From: Scalesia atractyloides
Taxonomy: Eukaryota; Streptophyta; Magnoliopsida; Asterales; Asteraceae
Assembly (NCBI GenBank): GCA_947069175.1
Contig: CAMTDV010000013.1
Location: forward strand, 57,604,610 to 57,668,609
Direction of reading: 5' to 3'
Length of the DNA stretch: 64,000 nucleotides
Shown: piece by piece, positions 13,201 to 24,978 of the stretch
How the letters are laid out: the number at the start of each line of letters is the position of its first letter
Numbering within the stretch: the stretch's first letter is position 1
Translations under genes and position numbers: made by a program
The notes under the pieces: generated by a model
Told to the model about the DNA's origin: nothing
The model's input: only the letters and a program-made list of their open reading frames with translations
Database searches by the model: none

Positions 13201-14271
13201 CCCCACCACCGCCGTTGGAACCCTCAACCCGAACATCGCTGCCTCCGTCTTTCCTTTCTCCCTCTCTTCCGTCTCTCTCTCTCTCTCTACGCTCTGCCTG
13301 ATCTGTATGTATATATATGCGGTGTGTGTGTGAGTTTAAAGGAGAGGTGGTTTGCCGTGTGGTGTGTGTAGCCGGAGGGGGTGATTGGAGACATGGGTTG
13401 CCGGGCAGAGAGTTTTGTGTGAAGGGGGCTAGGGTTTTGAATGTGAAATGAGGGAAAAAAGCTTAAATACTAGGGTTTTGATTAGTGGGTTGGGCCCAAG
13501 GCCCGTTAATCGTGTATTCAAGCCCAAATACGTATCTCAAGCCCGTTATCGAAACCTAAACATCATAAAATGTTTATTTGGAGCCTACACGTGTGAAATT
13601 CAAGTCGCGAGTCGGTTACGACGCGTAAATCTGTCGGTTGCATTAAAATTGCGTATCTCACTACGGTTACCGTTTATAGTCCGTTTTTTTATCCGAGCAT
13701 TGTTATTTATCAAAGTTTATTCGTTTAGACTCGAAAACGTTTTAAATTATATCGGGGTCGGGTTTTGACGCGTAATCCGTTCGTTGCGATAATAATCGCA
13801 TAGTTGCCCTGTTTGTCGTTTCTGATCCGTTTTTCGTTCTGGTCTCAACTACGAGTAGTAAAATTTGGAAACGAAGCCAATTATATCATAACATATTAAT
13901 ATCAAGGCGTATCTCGCGTCCATTGCTTCTGTTTCGTTGTCGGTGCGTTCCGAGTTTCGCATAACTTCCGCGTTGCGCTTTGCGACGCTCAACGATTTAA
14001 ATTTATCGCATAATTATAACGGTACTACAAATACAAGTACAAAATTCGTATTTTTAGACGTTGTCAGTATTTGTTTGGCATCAGTTCGTTTATCGTTCAA
14101 ATTCGCGTTTATTGTTCTCAATTATTGACCATATCACGTAACGTGAAGCAAGTAGACATTCTAGGCTTTCCAGAGGCCTGATCGAGTTAATTTACGTCTA
14201 ATTACGCTAATCATGACAGTATTACTTTTCGTTATGCGCTTGATTACAACCAGAAAATGTCGGTTGTCACA
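10271..14271 (-). repeat. Element N, 5' LTR (right copy)
   Basis: Partner of 3661-7759, 4.0 kb, with scattered substitutions and small indels. It carries two instead of four copies of the ttgggcctagcccatg unit (about 11019-11066) and lacks about 60 bp near 13390 that the left copy has. It is followed at 14272 by the target duplication TAAGT and then by the continuation of relic A. Confidence 0.9.
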
Positions 14272-15651
14272 TAAGTGACCAAGGCATGATGTGTAATGAA
14301 ATGCCACATAATATTGAACTTTAACTTGAAACTAAAGATGATGGGTTACTCTATTTTCTTGAATCGATTGTGGGTTCTGAACCGTGATGATCTTTGTACC
14401 TTCTTATTAAACGAGGCCCACAAGTCTCATTACTTTATCCATCTAGTTACGGATAAGATGTAGATGGATCTTCAAACCCTTTATTGGTGGCTTGGTATGA
14501 AAAGGGATAAATCCTTGTACGTGTCAAATGCCTTATATACCTTAAAGTCCAGGCAAAACACCCACGTCCCTCCGGGTTGCTTGAACATCCAGAAGTTCCG
14601 GTACGTAAGTGCAAGAACCTCGCCATGGATCTCATCATTAAATAACCATGCACTTCTAGAGGTCATGATACCTTTTGGGTAATCATTGACCGTTTGACTA
14701 AGTTAGCACACTTTTGCCTATTCACGAGGATTTCTCTGCTGACAAACTTGCTAAGATCTATATTGATGAGATTTTATCTCGTCATGGTTTTCCTTTAAAC
14801 ATTATTTTCGGATCGTGATGCTCGTTTCTCTTCCCGTTTTTAGAAGACCATACAATCTGCCATGGGAACCAAATTGAATCTAAGCACCACTTATCATCCT
14901 CAACTGACAGACAAACCGAAAGGATCGTCCAAACACTTGAAGATATGCTTAGAGCTTGTGTGATTGACTTTGGTGGTAGTTTGATTCGCATCTACCTTTA
15001 ATCGAATTCACCTACAACAACAGTTATCACTCTAGCATCAACATGGCTCCTTTTGAAGCCCTTTATGGGCGAAAATCATTCTCCTGTTTGTTGGAGTGCA
15101 CTTGGTGAAGCCCAAATCATCAGGCCTAAACTTACTTAAGAAATAGTAGACAAAGTCATGAAAATCCACGATAACCTTCTAGCAACTAGATATTGCCAAA
15201 ATGTTACACTGACAAACGACGCAAACTGTTGAAATTCCAAATTGGTGACCATGTTCTTCTCAAGGTATCCCCTTGGAAGGGTGTGGTTAGATATGGGAAA
15301 AGGGTAAACTAGCTCCTCATTATGTGGGTCCTTTGAAGATCATTGAAAAGATTGGAAAGGTAGCCTACAAACTTGAACTACCCCCTATGTTTGGAAATTT
15401 TCATCAAACCTTCCACGTGTCCTAACTTGAAAAAGTGCCTAGCTGATGAAAACCTCCACATCCCTCTTGATGAAATTCACATTGATGACACTATCCATTT
15501 TGTTGAGAAACCCGTGGAAATCTTGGAGCGTGAAGTAAAAAACTCAAGCGTAGCTGAATACCTATCATCAAAGTTCGTTGGGAATCCAAACGTGACCCAA
15601 AGTTTACTTGGAAACAGGAGGACCAAATGAAAGCTAAATATACCCATATTT
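14272..15651 (+). pseudogene. Gypsy relic A, right part: integrase
   Basis: The protein similarity interrupted at 3660 resumes here. It includes the zinc-binding region near 14400-14560. The core follows, with a WVIIDRLTKLAHF-like stretch near 14675 and a DRDARFSS motif at 14812-14836, the second catalytic Asp region. Next comes the motif TKLNLSTTYHPQ. A GP-L-KIIEKIGKVAYKLELPP segment (GPY/F module) lies near 15330, then a chromodomain-like tail. At least five frameshifts or stops are visible. The reading stops abruptly at 15651, about 20 bases before the expected LTR start, where an inverted B-type LTR begins. Confidence 0.88.
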
Positions 15652-16261
15652 TGTAGCACCCCGACCGCGTATAACAACAAACCGCGATGAAACGTCAGGG
15701 AGTCATGTCACAGAACTATTGTTTCACAACACATGGTACATAAAGTTTTGTATTATTGAATTTAATTGTTTACATTTTTTGGGAGAATGAAATCAAAAAC
15801 ATAATATAAAGTCATTAAGGCCCAAGTCCGCCCTATGTGAAGCATGCTCAAAGTCAAACATTAGCTCTGAAACATATGTGAAAGTAAAACGTCAGCATAA
15901 AAATGTTTGTGAGTAACATAGGTTTTGTGATTAAGATTCATGGCTTTGAAAGTTAAAAGAACTGTTCAACTATTACAAAAGTAGCCATGATCCTTTACAA
16001 AAATGTTTCTTTTATGAAATCATATGAAAATCAAATGATTTAAAAGCAATGATGCATGGTTAACTTATAATCAAAATAACTCATGCCTTGTATTAAATAT
16101 GTCATGTCTTGTATTTTTTTTGAAGTGGTTTAGACAATGCTACGTTATGTTATATAATGAAAACACTTATAAATAGGAAGTAATAGCGACGTATCCACCA
16201 TACTTTTATCATATTACACACGTCTCGTCATTTAAATCACTTACCATGAGCCAATAATTGA

Positions 16262-16560
16262 GATGTCTTGTTTAAACCAATGTCATGTATAAACCAATGC
16301 CATGTATAAACCAATGCCATGTATAAACCAAATGTATTTTATAAACAAATGTCTATGCATTAACCAATGTCTTGTATAAACCAAATGTTATTTATAAACA
16401 AATGTCTATGTATAAACCAATGTCTTGTATGACAAACAAAAGTCTTGTTTAAACCATAAAATAAATGTCTTGTATAAAATAACCAAAATGTCTTGTCTTG
16501 TCAAAATGTCTTGTATAAAACAGGTGTTTTGAATAAACAAAGGTCTTGTTTAAATAAAAA
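16262..16560. repeat. Short tandem repeats, unit about 20 bp
   Basis: Ten or more imperfect copies of a 'atgtcttgtataaaccaa'-like unit occur inside the B' LTR. The B LTRs have only a weak counterpart (the ttgtccgtgttataaacc stretch near 25550), so the array expanded in this copy or was lost in B. Confidence 0.75.
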
Positions 16561-16859
16561 CTCTTGTCTTATAAATCAATTGCTTTTATTGTGTAGACAT
16601 ATATATATGGATTGTTGGCGAATACATTCAAGCCATGTTGACTGTCAGATAAACCCTTATAAAGACAAAGGTTTATCAAATCTTCATCGGAGTCTATCAT
16701 TCCCTAAAGTCACTTCCAAACAAACCTAGGAAGCGAGAACGGGACTGTCAATGCTATGGTACCATTACAAACTACCGGTTGGCGTGATCAATGTTAATGA
16801 ATGTATTATTGTATATTCAATGCACCAATATGTCTTGAAAAATGTAATCATGTCATGAA

Positions 16860-17035
16860 AATATTTTGAAATCATGTACTTGGCATACTAAGTCAATATA
16901 CCAAGCAAGAATGTCTTTGAAATAATGTACTAGGTATGCTAAGTCAATATACGAAGTAAAAATGTCTTTGAAATCGTGTACTAGGTATACTAAGTCAACA
17001 TACAAAGCAAAAATGTCTTTAAAATCATGTACTTG
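16860..17035. repeat. Three tandem copies of a ~60-bp unit
   Basis: Units containing 'atgtactaggtatactaag' followed by 'caaaaatgtctttgaaatc' recur at about 16866, 16920 and 16975. They lie inside the B' LTR at the place where B carries its 123-bp tandem repeats, so this part of the LTR appears prone to repeat turnover. Confidence 0.75.
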
Positions 17036-19767
17036 TTAAAATGGAAGAGTTTCTGATTTGGAAGAGTTTCTTAGTGCTTTGACCCATTGTGACTTGTTAA
17101 AATGGTTTACGCCACTTTAACGGGTCGCAATCATAACTATGGGTTGGATGGTTAAATAAGTCCTATGATGAGTCTTATTTGCAAACAAATTTGATTATGT
17201 TATAATATCAATTTAGATGTCAAAACTATGGCCTTAGATGTTTAAAACCATTTTATGCGCCAAAAGGGTGTTTTCGGCATTTTAAAGTACATAAAATCGA
17301 CTCATCATATAACTTACCAAACTATATGACTATAAGGTATAACCTCAGTGGGTTATTCCCTAAATTACTATGGTCATATAAATGCGCTTGGTTGAATCCT
17401 AAGATTGACCAAACGGGTCAGATTCAAAAGTCAAAGCGGTAGTAAAACCGCTCGACTTACAACTAAGAAATAAGCAGTAAACTAGAAATGACGAGTTATA
17501 CATGTTTGAACATTTCTAATAATGTTATTGTGACAAATGGCAAATAACTAGTAATTCCGTACAATCTAATCACTATTTTAGTACATAATCTCATGCATTA
17601 TATCATAATTTGATTACGTAATTGAGTCGTCCATCATATCATAAGTGGTGGACAAGTGAATCATGCCATAACATATATTGGTTTCCGTTACGATGTGAAA
17701 CAAATCAAACTATGCCCTAAAAGTGTTGGTAGAAAGTGTTGGGCGTACTATTCGCGGTTGTACTATTCATGTCAGCAGAGCTGCTAAAACGAAACAGAAC
17801 AATGAATAACGGCATGCTATTGCCATAAATGAGTCCATATATACATGAAAACACTAATGTGGGAACACATCTTGCAATAATACATAAATTTCCGGTACAA
17901 CGCCTGAATCACAAAATTGTCCTTTTCGACTAAAAAGGTGACAATTTCTATTCGTCCGCAACATTAATTGGTATTTTTCGGATTCTAGAATTATAATAGA
18001 ACAATGATAAACACCCTAAAACAATATGAGAATATCAGAAATACATAAAAGATATCGTTTCCGGTCGTATGACAAGCAGTGCACAACTTGACCGGAAACC
18101 GACCGATTGTCAAACCGATAAAGTTTTAATGGCTGATAGCCTCATGCATCCGTCTAGAGAACTAGTTAAGCCTCATTTGGGACTCGAAGTCCTTTCAACT
18201 ATCTTGAGGTCACGGAAACACAACTTCCGGAAAAGTTCGACGCCGAAATATATAAGTGCTGATATCGAGCGAACCAACTAGACGGAAAGCTTTTTGACCA
18301 CCCTAACTCAACATATATTCGGCCAGCGAACTAGTTAGGCATATTTTTAGATCGGAAATGCCTTAAATAAACGCCATGACACTTATGGTGGTCAAAAACA
18401 AAGCTCCCGGTACGAAATAATAAAATTTGCATACTAGCCGATATCGTACCAATGAGTGAACTAGTGACGTTTTCGTTATCCGAAACTAATACCAATTAGT
18501 CAAGAGGACTAATTAACATTAATTAACACCGTAAACCATAATTACTTACTAATGATACAAGATCAACCCTTAATCGCCATATTTAACCTAAACACCTAAT
18601 ATCTATTTTCAACACATGTTATAAATAATATTTACACTTAACCCCCCATGTGGGCCCCCATCCACTTGATTATGTTGAAAAATAAAGATTTAGGCATGGA
18701 GGAAAGATGTGATCTTGACTTAATAATTTATATAAACTATCACTCCATGTCTTCCATCATTTTTCACAAAAAAAAATCAAACAACCTCCTATCTCTCTCT
18801 CTTGCCCACGGCCCCAAACACCACCAACAAACCACCACATTCCCACCATTAAACACCTCGTTTCATACACTTTAAAGCCATTTCAAGATCATCCAAGGTG
18901 CTTGCAAGGATGGAGGATCATTAGGGCTTTCTTGAACTTTCATCTACTTCATAAATCTTCACTAATTTTGTGCAAACATTGTAAGATAAATTCCTTCATT
19001 ACAAAGTCTAGTTTAAGGAAGTACAAGTTGATCATCTTGAAAGTAAAGAAAATATAACTCAAAAACCCTAAACCTCACCATAATAATAACACTAAATATA
19101 GTTATTATGTGTTGATTATGTGCTTATTTGTTAACTAGTTAGCATGATGATGTTGATTATGATAAAGTAGAGTATTTAAAGTAGATGATCTTGTATGAAT
19201 AATAATATAAATGATGATTTAAACATGGTGATGTTTAAATCTAAACAAGATCATCAACCTCATAATCCATGAAGATTACTACAACTTAAAAGTGATTTAC
19301 TACATATGAATAATTTTTCTAAAGAATAAACACCATGATTTAAGATGTGATCATCTTAAAAAGTGTAGTAAACAAAGGGGGTTTAGAATGGAAGACTTGA
19401 TTTAAAGTTATAATAAAAGTGGTGGCTTAGAAATTCTAATAAATATATTGAAATCTTATTATTTTTGAGAAAAGTAGTAAAAATATAATTACAAAAATCA
19501 TGGAAGATGAGGTGCATAAGTGGTAAACAAGATAGTATGTGATCTTAAATTGATAGTTGATCTTGGTTATGGGTTTAAAGATGGTTTAAATACGTTTTTA
19601 AAACGTGGAAAACGCCATAGTTTGGGGGAAAACTATGGTGAAATTTTCTAAAAATCTAATCACGATTAAAGTATGATTAACGGGATTAAACGCGATTAGT
19701 GACCTAAACCGTCATTAAGGAAGTTCTAATGACAAGGTTAAACCCTACCATCCAAGAGTTTAACAAG

Positions 19768-19793
19768 TATATATATATATATATATATATATA
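19768..19793. repeat. TA microsatellite
   Basis: A run of about 13 TA dinucleotides inside the LTR of element C. Confidence 0.9.
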
Positions 19794-20383
19794 CACAAGT
19801 TAAAAATAAAGTATTTATTACATATACATACACTTGTGGGAATAAAACGTATATATGCATATTTTGTCACCAAAAGTTATGTGTAAATACATGTGTATGT
19901 ATGTGTATGTATCTAAAAGTTTAGGGTATATACCACAAAATACCCAACTTATACAAATACTTCAAACACTTGAAGGATTACCAAGTGTAGATAACATAAA
20001 GCACATACACTTTTACAATATGTCGAAACAATGATCGGACGAACGGAATAATACGGACGGTGGGCGAATGTACACGATACACCTCGCGTCGTCGACCAAC
20101 GAACAAATCACCAACACGAAGAGTTACTACGACGTTGGGCGATTTTCGACGCGGGAAAGTATATATTAAACGACAATGACGTCATGTCTAAAATAATATA
20201 TTTTAGACATCTAACGTATACGTATATTAACGATATCAAAATCCGGATAGTTAAAATGTATAAGAATTACTAAGCGGTTTTATAAAAGTATATGAATAAA
20301 CTTAAAAGACAATACTTAGTAAAATTTATAAGTGTAAGACTTATATATATTTGGACTCTTGAAAACAAATTGGGCTACCTCCA

Positions 20384-20785
20384 CTATATAAAAGACATGG
20401 GCAAGGCCCAACTACACAAAGGCATAAAATACATGGGCTAGGCCCAATCACCTAAAGACATGGGCTAGGCCCAATGACATAAATTACATGGGATAGGCCC
20501 AATCACATAAAGACATGGGCTAGGCCCAATGACATGAATTACATGGGCTAGGCCCAATCACATAAATTACATGCGCTAGGCCCAATCACATAAAGTCATG
20601 GGCTAGGCCCAATCACATAAATTACATGGGCTAGGCCCAATGACATAAAGACATGGGCTAGGCCCAATACCATAAATTACATGGGCTAGGCCCTATCACA
20701 TAAACACATGGGCTAGGGCCAATGACATAAATGACATGGGCTAGGTCCAATGACATAAATGACATGGGCTAGGCCTAATGACATG
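20384..20785 (+). repeat. Minisatellite of 14 units directly after a TATA box
   Basis: A CTATATAAAAG box (20384-20394) is followed by 14 copies of a 27-28 bp unit with the core acatgggctaggcccaat and alternating tails (acataaag / acataaatt). The core GGGCTAGGCCC is nearly palindromic and contains TGGGCT/AGGCCCA half-sites resembling plant site II (TCP-bound) elements. The same unit occurs four and two times in the N LTRs. The array would be transcribed if the TATA box is used. Confidence 0.85.
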
Positions 20786-20844
20786 CGTGCAAGGCACGAG
20801 GACATGTGAAGGGAGAGGCCCGTTCACACACGATTTAAGAATGA

Positions 20845-20891
20845 CTATATATATATATATATATAATATATATATTATATATATATATATT
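20845..20891. repeat. AT-rich microsatellite
   Basis: Alternating TA runs with interruptions inside the LTR of element C; self-complementary and cruciform-prone. Confidence 0.9.
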
Positions 20892-21935
20892 TGAGAAATA
20901 TATGTATAAAAATACTTATCTAACAAACGAACTACCAACACTATGATAACATTAAAAGTTGTTCTAATGTGATAAATATATACACAACAAGAATTCAAGA
21001 TGAACAACTAGTACGAGGTCCAACGAGACCTAGGTGTCTAATGAAGTTAATACACATGTAGGTTACAAACGTGTACGGACACTGAACTTTAATAAGTATG
21101 ATGTACGGAACGCAAAGCGGTGAGTTCATGTCCCTCCTTTCAATTATTTCAAAGTTTTGTTTTAAAACTATCGAGGGGAAATACATGTCATAACAAACGG
21201 TATGTTAGCTATGGGGTTAGATGATAACACGATCAATGTGCGTAAGTAGGATGATGACAAGAGTGACCATTAATCACTTAGTGACCAAGGTGCAAAAGGT
21301 ATAGATCTATCAAGTTTGAGACGCGCTCCACTCCTTGTTTATTAACCCTTTAGGAGTGCTTTTGTGATCCCAATTGATGTCAAGAGTTGTCTCGGTTTGG
21401 TTACTAAATTATGGCACAAATGTCAGGGTGCTAGCTACACACTAGTATATCCTTAAACTCCATGAATGCTAATAACATACTCAAATTTCATTACTGAATT
21501 ACGAGCATGACATTTTATGAGAAAACAATAACTACATGAACTCGCCAACTTTTGTTGACTTTTAAAATTACATGTATTTCAGGACACAAGACTTGAGCTG
21601 GTGATACACTTCGGGATACGGGAAATGACATGACAACGAATGCCACCTTTTGGAGGATTTACCTCTTATATCCCAACCTCGTATGGGTATTTAGGAGTCA
21701 AAACCTCGTTATGCATTTATGGTGAAAATAATATTTTATTTTGAACTAATATATGTCCAACTTAGACATTGATGACAAAGTGAAAACTATACTTTTGGTA
21801 ATTTATAAATGTTGGAATGAAATATTTATATCAGTATGGCATCGTTGTTGGTTTATATTTGTTTACTTGATTGGATGCAATGATTACCTCATAGTCACAC
21901 GCTTGCGCTTCCGCTACGACTAGGGTGTGACATAT

Positions 21936-21947
21936 TGGTATCAGAGC
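21936..21947 (+). other. Primer binding site of element C
   Basis: TGGTATCAGAGC lies three bases after the LTR end at 21932. It is complementary to the 3' end of plant initiator tRNA-Met and fixes the sense strand as + and the LTR end position. Confidence 0.9.
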
Positions 21948-23054
21948 TTCGATTGTAGTGAATTGGGGAAAAACTTTTGTTAAAGTTTGGTCTACAATCA
22001 CTAAGGGCTCTCACATGAAAACAAAGTTTATAATATTACATAAATGTTTTCGGAATTATGACAAAAATGACAAAAGGTTTTCATTGGACACGATAACACG
22101 AGGATCTATCAAACGAGCTCAGCCATAAGTAATGAAAAAGGATCAATACATGATTATGACTACGGATATTATTATTATTATCATTGACTCACACAATGAG
22201 AATATCGACCTCGCGTCTATTGCGGAGCTTATGGCGGACGTGGTTCCTAAGTGAGACCTTAAGATCGATTCCACATAAGGTGGTTGCTTTTCCCGCGGAT
22301 GAAGAGATGCCTGGCTTCGGTAGCGACGAAGAGGCGGAGGTGGTAGCCTTGGACGACAACTCTATTAGCGGGACAAGGTCCCTGTGACCCATATTAATCA
22401 TTAATAACGACACTCTTGTCCAATCAAGGAAGGTGAAGTACTCATATTGAAGGTGCCCCTCCAGTTTTTCTTGTTGCAAATTCTCTCCATTTCAAAATTT
22501 GTCTAACGACGTGTCCTTTCGCGAGTAATGTCAATGGACGATAGCACATGGACCATCACGAAGGTCCCTTCTATGTTGAAGGTATGTAGACAATAGCGTC
22601 CTCTCTCTGGCTGATCGTCGCCTTTGAACGGTAGAACACTAGGTGACCATGCAAGGCAATTTATTATTACAGGGGCCCACGTAATAATAACTTGTAGTGG
22701 ATGAGAATCCTGGTGGGCTATGCGGGTCAAGCTAATGATCACTACCCATTCGAAATTTTAAGATTGTTCTAGTTTCTATCTAGGGGGACACTAAACGGGT
22801 GGTTGCAATAACACCCTACGATACAAAAATGCCACATGTATTTGTTCGCATCTAACATTCGATCTATATCACGAGTCGTTTGAGACTAGTCATCTAAACA
22901 AACAAAAGCTAGTCGGCCACCCAAGGAGGATATTTCCTCAACGGTCTAGAGTTCTTCTACATAGGTTGGTCCATGGTGTCTATGGCACCTCATCTTATTT
23001 ATTGGAAAGAGATTACATTAAACTCTGTCATTTGACATTTGTCTTATTCCAAGG
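21948..23054 (+). pseudogene. Element C internal region, first part, with a possible gag N-terminal relic
   Basis: The untranslated leader is followed by an ATG at 22150 that opens 34 codons, ending in ENIDLASIAELMADVVPK before a stop at 22252-22254. Another frame then reads an acidic stretch (DEEMPGFGSDEEAEVVALDD, 22294-22353). This resembles a broken gag N-terminus in position, but I do not recognise a family motif. The region is interrupted at 23055-23059 (GATGG) by solo LTR E and continues at 47878. Confidence 0.45.
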
Positions 23055-23059
23055 GATGG

Positions 23060-24604
23060 TTTCACACCCCGACCCGCAGCAGAATAGGTGATCGGGGCAT
23101 GATTGGGCTAACTCGAGAGCTTATGACTTGTTATTACTTGTTTTAAATAGTCATTAATATAAACTGAATGTTACATATAGCAGTTAATCCAAATAAACAA
23201 TTACATAAAATTCCACTAATTCGTTTCTTGTTAACTAAGGCCCATCCTATGTCCAATCTTCTCTTCATACTTGTTAACCTGTTTCAAGTGTAAAAATAAT
23301 TTTTGGGTCAACAAAGGTTAGTGAGTGAACCTTATTGATTTTAAAAAAAATAGTATGTTTAAATTTGGTTTATTGAGAAAACGTGCATTAACCAATGTAA
23401 ATAAATATGTTGTATGTCATATGTCAACCTCATAATACAACCTCAAACAATGGTACTTGTACATAATTGAACTTTGTAAAATGAAATGAAGATACTCGAC
23501 ACATGATGCACCCAAAAACATATAAATAAAAGGAAAAAAAGGGGGATTTGTAAGATTCACTTACAGTGTTTGCGTTTTTCATCCTTAGTGAAAAACCGCA
23601 TGAGAATAAGGAGAAAATCCAAATGACAAGCGTAATTTAACTTAGATAAATGAATACAACAAGGACAGGGTAAACATTAAGCTAGGCATAGCTAAATGAA
23701 CGAACATGATATGTTGCACTCGTTTGGCCTAACGAGCCTCTACAAGACTATGCCAAGCCTAAAGGCGAGCCTAAACTAGGTTACCTAAACGAGTCTAATG
23801 CTCCTTAACTAAGAACCTAAACTAAACTAATTAAACTAAGAAAGCAATAATAAATGAATAACACAAAAAGGAATATTACCTTGAAGAAAAACTTTACAAA
23901 ATGAGAAGAGCTTGAAGGGCAGCACCTTCTCATCAAAAGCGGAAATAAAAACTACTACACACCACACCCAAAGGGGTATTGTGCTTATGGAGCCACCAAA
24001 TTTGGTTATTCCACTTGTTTATACTCAAACTAGGAGTTACAAGCTATAAAGAAACAAGCAAGGGTATTTATAGGTGTGAAAGGGAGCACAAAATGGTGAT
24101 TGGGGCGATGTGGGATGAATTTAAAACAAGATTTTCGCGTCTTTCAAATCAGCAATAAACACCAAACTTGTTTTCGCGATTCCCGCTTCGTCATAACTCC
24201 GTTTCGCACATGGTTTTCGCCTACGTTCATTATTTTAAGAGTGCTATCATATGGAAGAGAGAAATCCAACATCCATGGTGTCGAGAATTGGGCTTAAACC
24301 TTGGGTCTTGATGCGGGTCGAGGGTTATTTCTAAAACTTGTGTTTGTGATTCCCGTTATGCTGGAGCTTAGTTTTATGCACCATTTGAACCTACTTGATC
24401 CTTAGTATACCAAGTATATCTTGGATCTTTGAATGGACCAGAATGATAGCTCAAGGATGGAGAAAAGTTGGCAAGAAAGATACCCGAAAGTCATCTTATG
24501 ACAAAACTGAGAATACGACATGTAGAGCTTCTTACTTGCTATCATTTACATCTAATCCCTCCAAAACACAATGTCCTATCTTAAGGCATGTATATAATGA
24601 AGTT
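23060..24604 (-). mobile_element. Solo LTR E, left part
   Basis: Starts TTTCACACCCCGACCC (a TGTCACACC terminus with one substitution) immediately after GATGG (23055-23059). Its other end lies at 47872 and is followed by the same GATGG. A minus-strand TATA box (CTATAAATACCC) sits at about 24063-24075. No internal region or second LTR is present, so recombination has left a single LTR. It is split by copia D at 24604/47555 with duplication AAGTT. Without D it is about 1.86 kb. Confidence 0.8.
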
Positions 24605-24905
24605 TGTTGGGCTTGGAGCTTAAAGGTTTATTCATTTATATTGTATTTTGGGCTTTTGGGTTAGTTTGGGCTTCCTAGTGCCTAGTGGGCCTAGGGTTGT
24701 ATTTTTTGGCTTTGTCATGTTTATAAATAGAGGGGTTAGGTCATTTGATAGGGGTTAGAGAGTTGATCACAAAAACTTGTATCTGACATCCTGGTGTATG
24801 CAAGTTATTTTATTCAAGTTATTCAAGTTGTTCTTCATCCTGATCATAATTTCTGCAATTGATTAGGCTAGCGATACCTGTTTGACCCGTTTCATGGGAC
24901 TTACA
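24605..24905 (+). repeat. Element D, 5' LTR
   Basis: Begins TGTTGGGCTTGGAGC and ends GGACTTACA. A TATA box (TTTATAAATAGAGG) occurs at about 24719-24732. By eye it differs from the 3' LTR by about 11 substitutions and one 2-bp indel. Confidence 0.92.
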
Positions 24906-24907
24906 AC

Positions 24908-24919
24908 TGGTATTAGAGC
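24908..24919 (+). other. Primer binding site of element D
   Basis: TGGTATTAGAGC, two bases after the LTR. It matches the initiator-Met site TGGTATCAGAGC apart from one C-to-T transition. Confidence 0.88.
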
Positions 24920-24978
24920 ATGCTGTTCTAATACAGGCTCCGGGTATTGCTAATTGAAGAAGTATTTGAAGTGTATTG

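Larger units (their letters stand above)
3661..14271 (-). mobile_element. Element N: gypsy-type LTR retrotransposon lacking pol
   Basis: Two near-identical LTRs (3661-7759 and 10271-14271) start with TGTCACACCCC and end with GTTGTCACA or ATTGTCACA on the + strand. The flanks TAGGT (3656-3660) and TAAGT (14272-14276) form a 5-bp target duplication with one transition. A polypurine tract beside the left LTR and an initiator-Met primer site beside the right LTR both place the sense strand on minus. The 2.5 kb internal region contains no recognisable gag or pol, so N is a non-autonomous (LARD-like) derivative. Its LTRs are related to those of element C, which probably belongs to the same lineage. 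Confidence 0.9.
15652..17528 (-). mobile_element. B' : truncated B-family LTR
   Basis: It starts TGTAGCACCCCGACCGCG, matching both B LTR starts (24979, 32189). Similarity continues through 'gtcatgtcacagaactattg', the ggtataacctcagtgggttattcc segment near 17335 and 'aaatgacgagttatacatg' near 17490. It is then cut by the start of element C at 17529. It diverges more from B than the two B LTRs do from each other and carries its own tandem repeats. By comparison with B its sense strand is minus, opposite to relic A, so it is a separate insertion or an inverted end rather than A's own 3' LTR. Confidence 0.8.
17529..21932 (+). mobile_element. Element C, 5' LTR
   Basis: A 4.4 kb LTR on the + strand. 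The right end GGGTGTGACA (21932) is fixed by the primer site that follows. The left end TGTGACAA at 17529 matches the sense start of element N's LTR and interrupts B'. Parts near 21220-21400 match N's LTR in inverse orientation, so C and N are related. TATA-like boxes occur at about 18728 (followed by a CT-rich leader) and at 20384-20394 (CTATATAAAAG, directly before the minisatellite). The 3' LTR is not in the window. Confidence 0.8.

Noticed and set aside
15373..15630. An 85-codon + strand ORF as an independent small gene
   Set aside because: It is one open stretch of the broken integrase C-terminus of relic A, parallel to the same region in B.
20741..21007. An 88-codon Ile/Tyr-rich minus-strand ORF
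   Set aside because: Generated by the AT microsatellite at 20845-20891 and the minisatellite flank in LTR C; no family signal.
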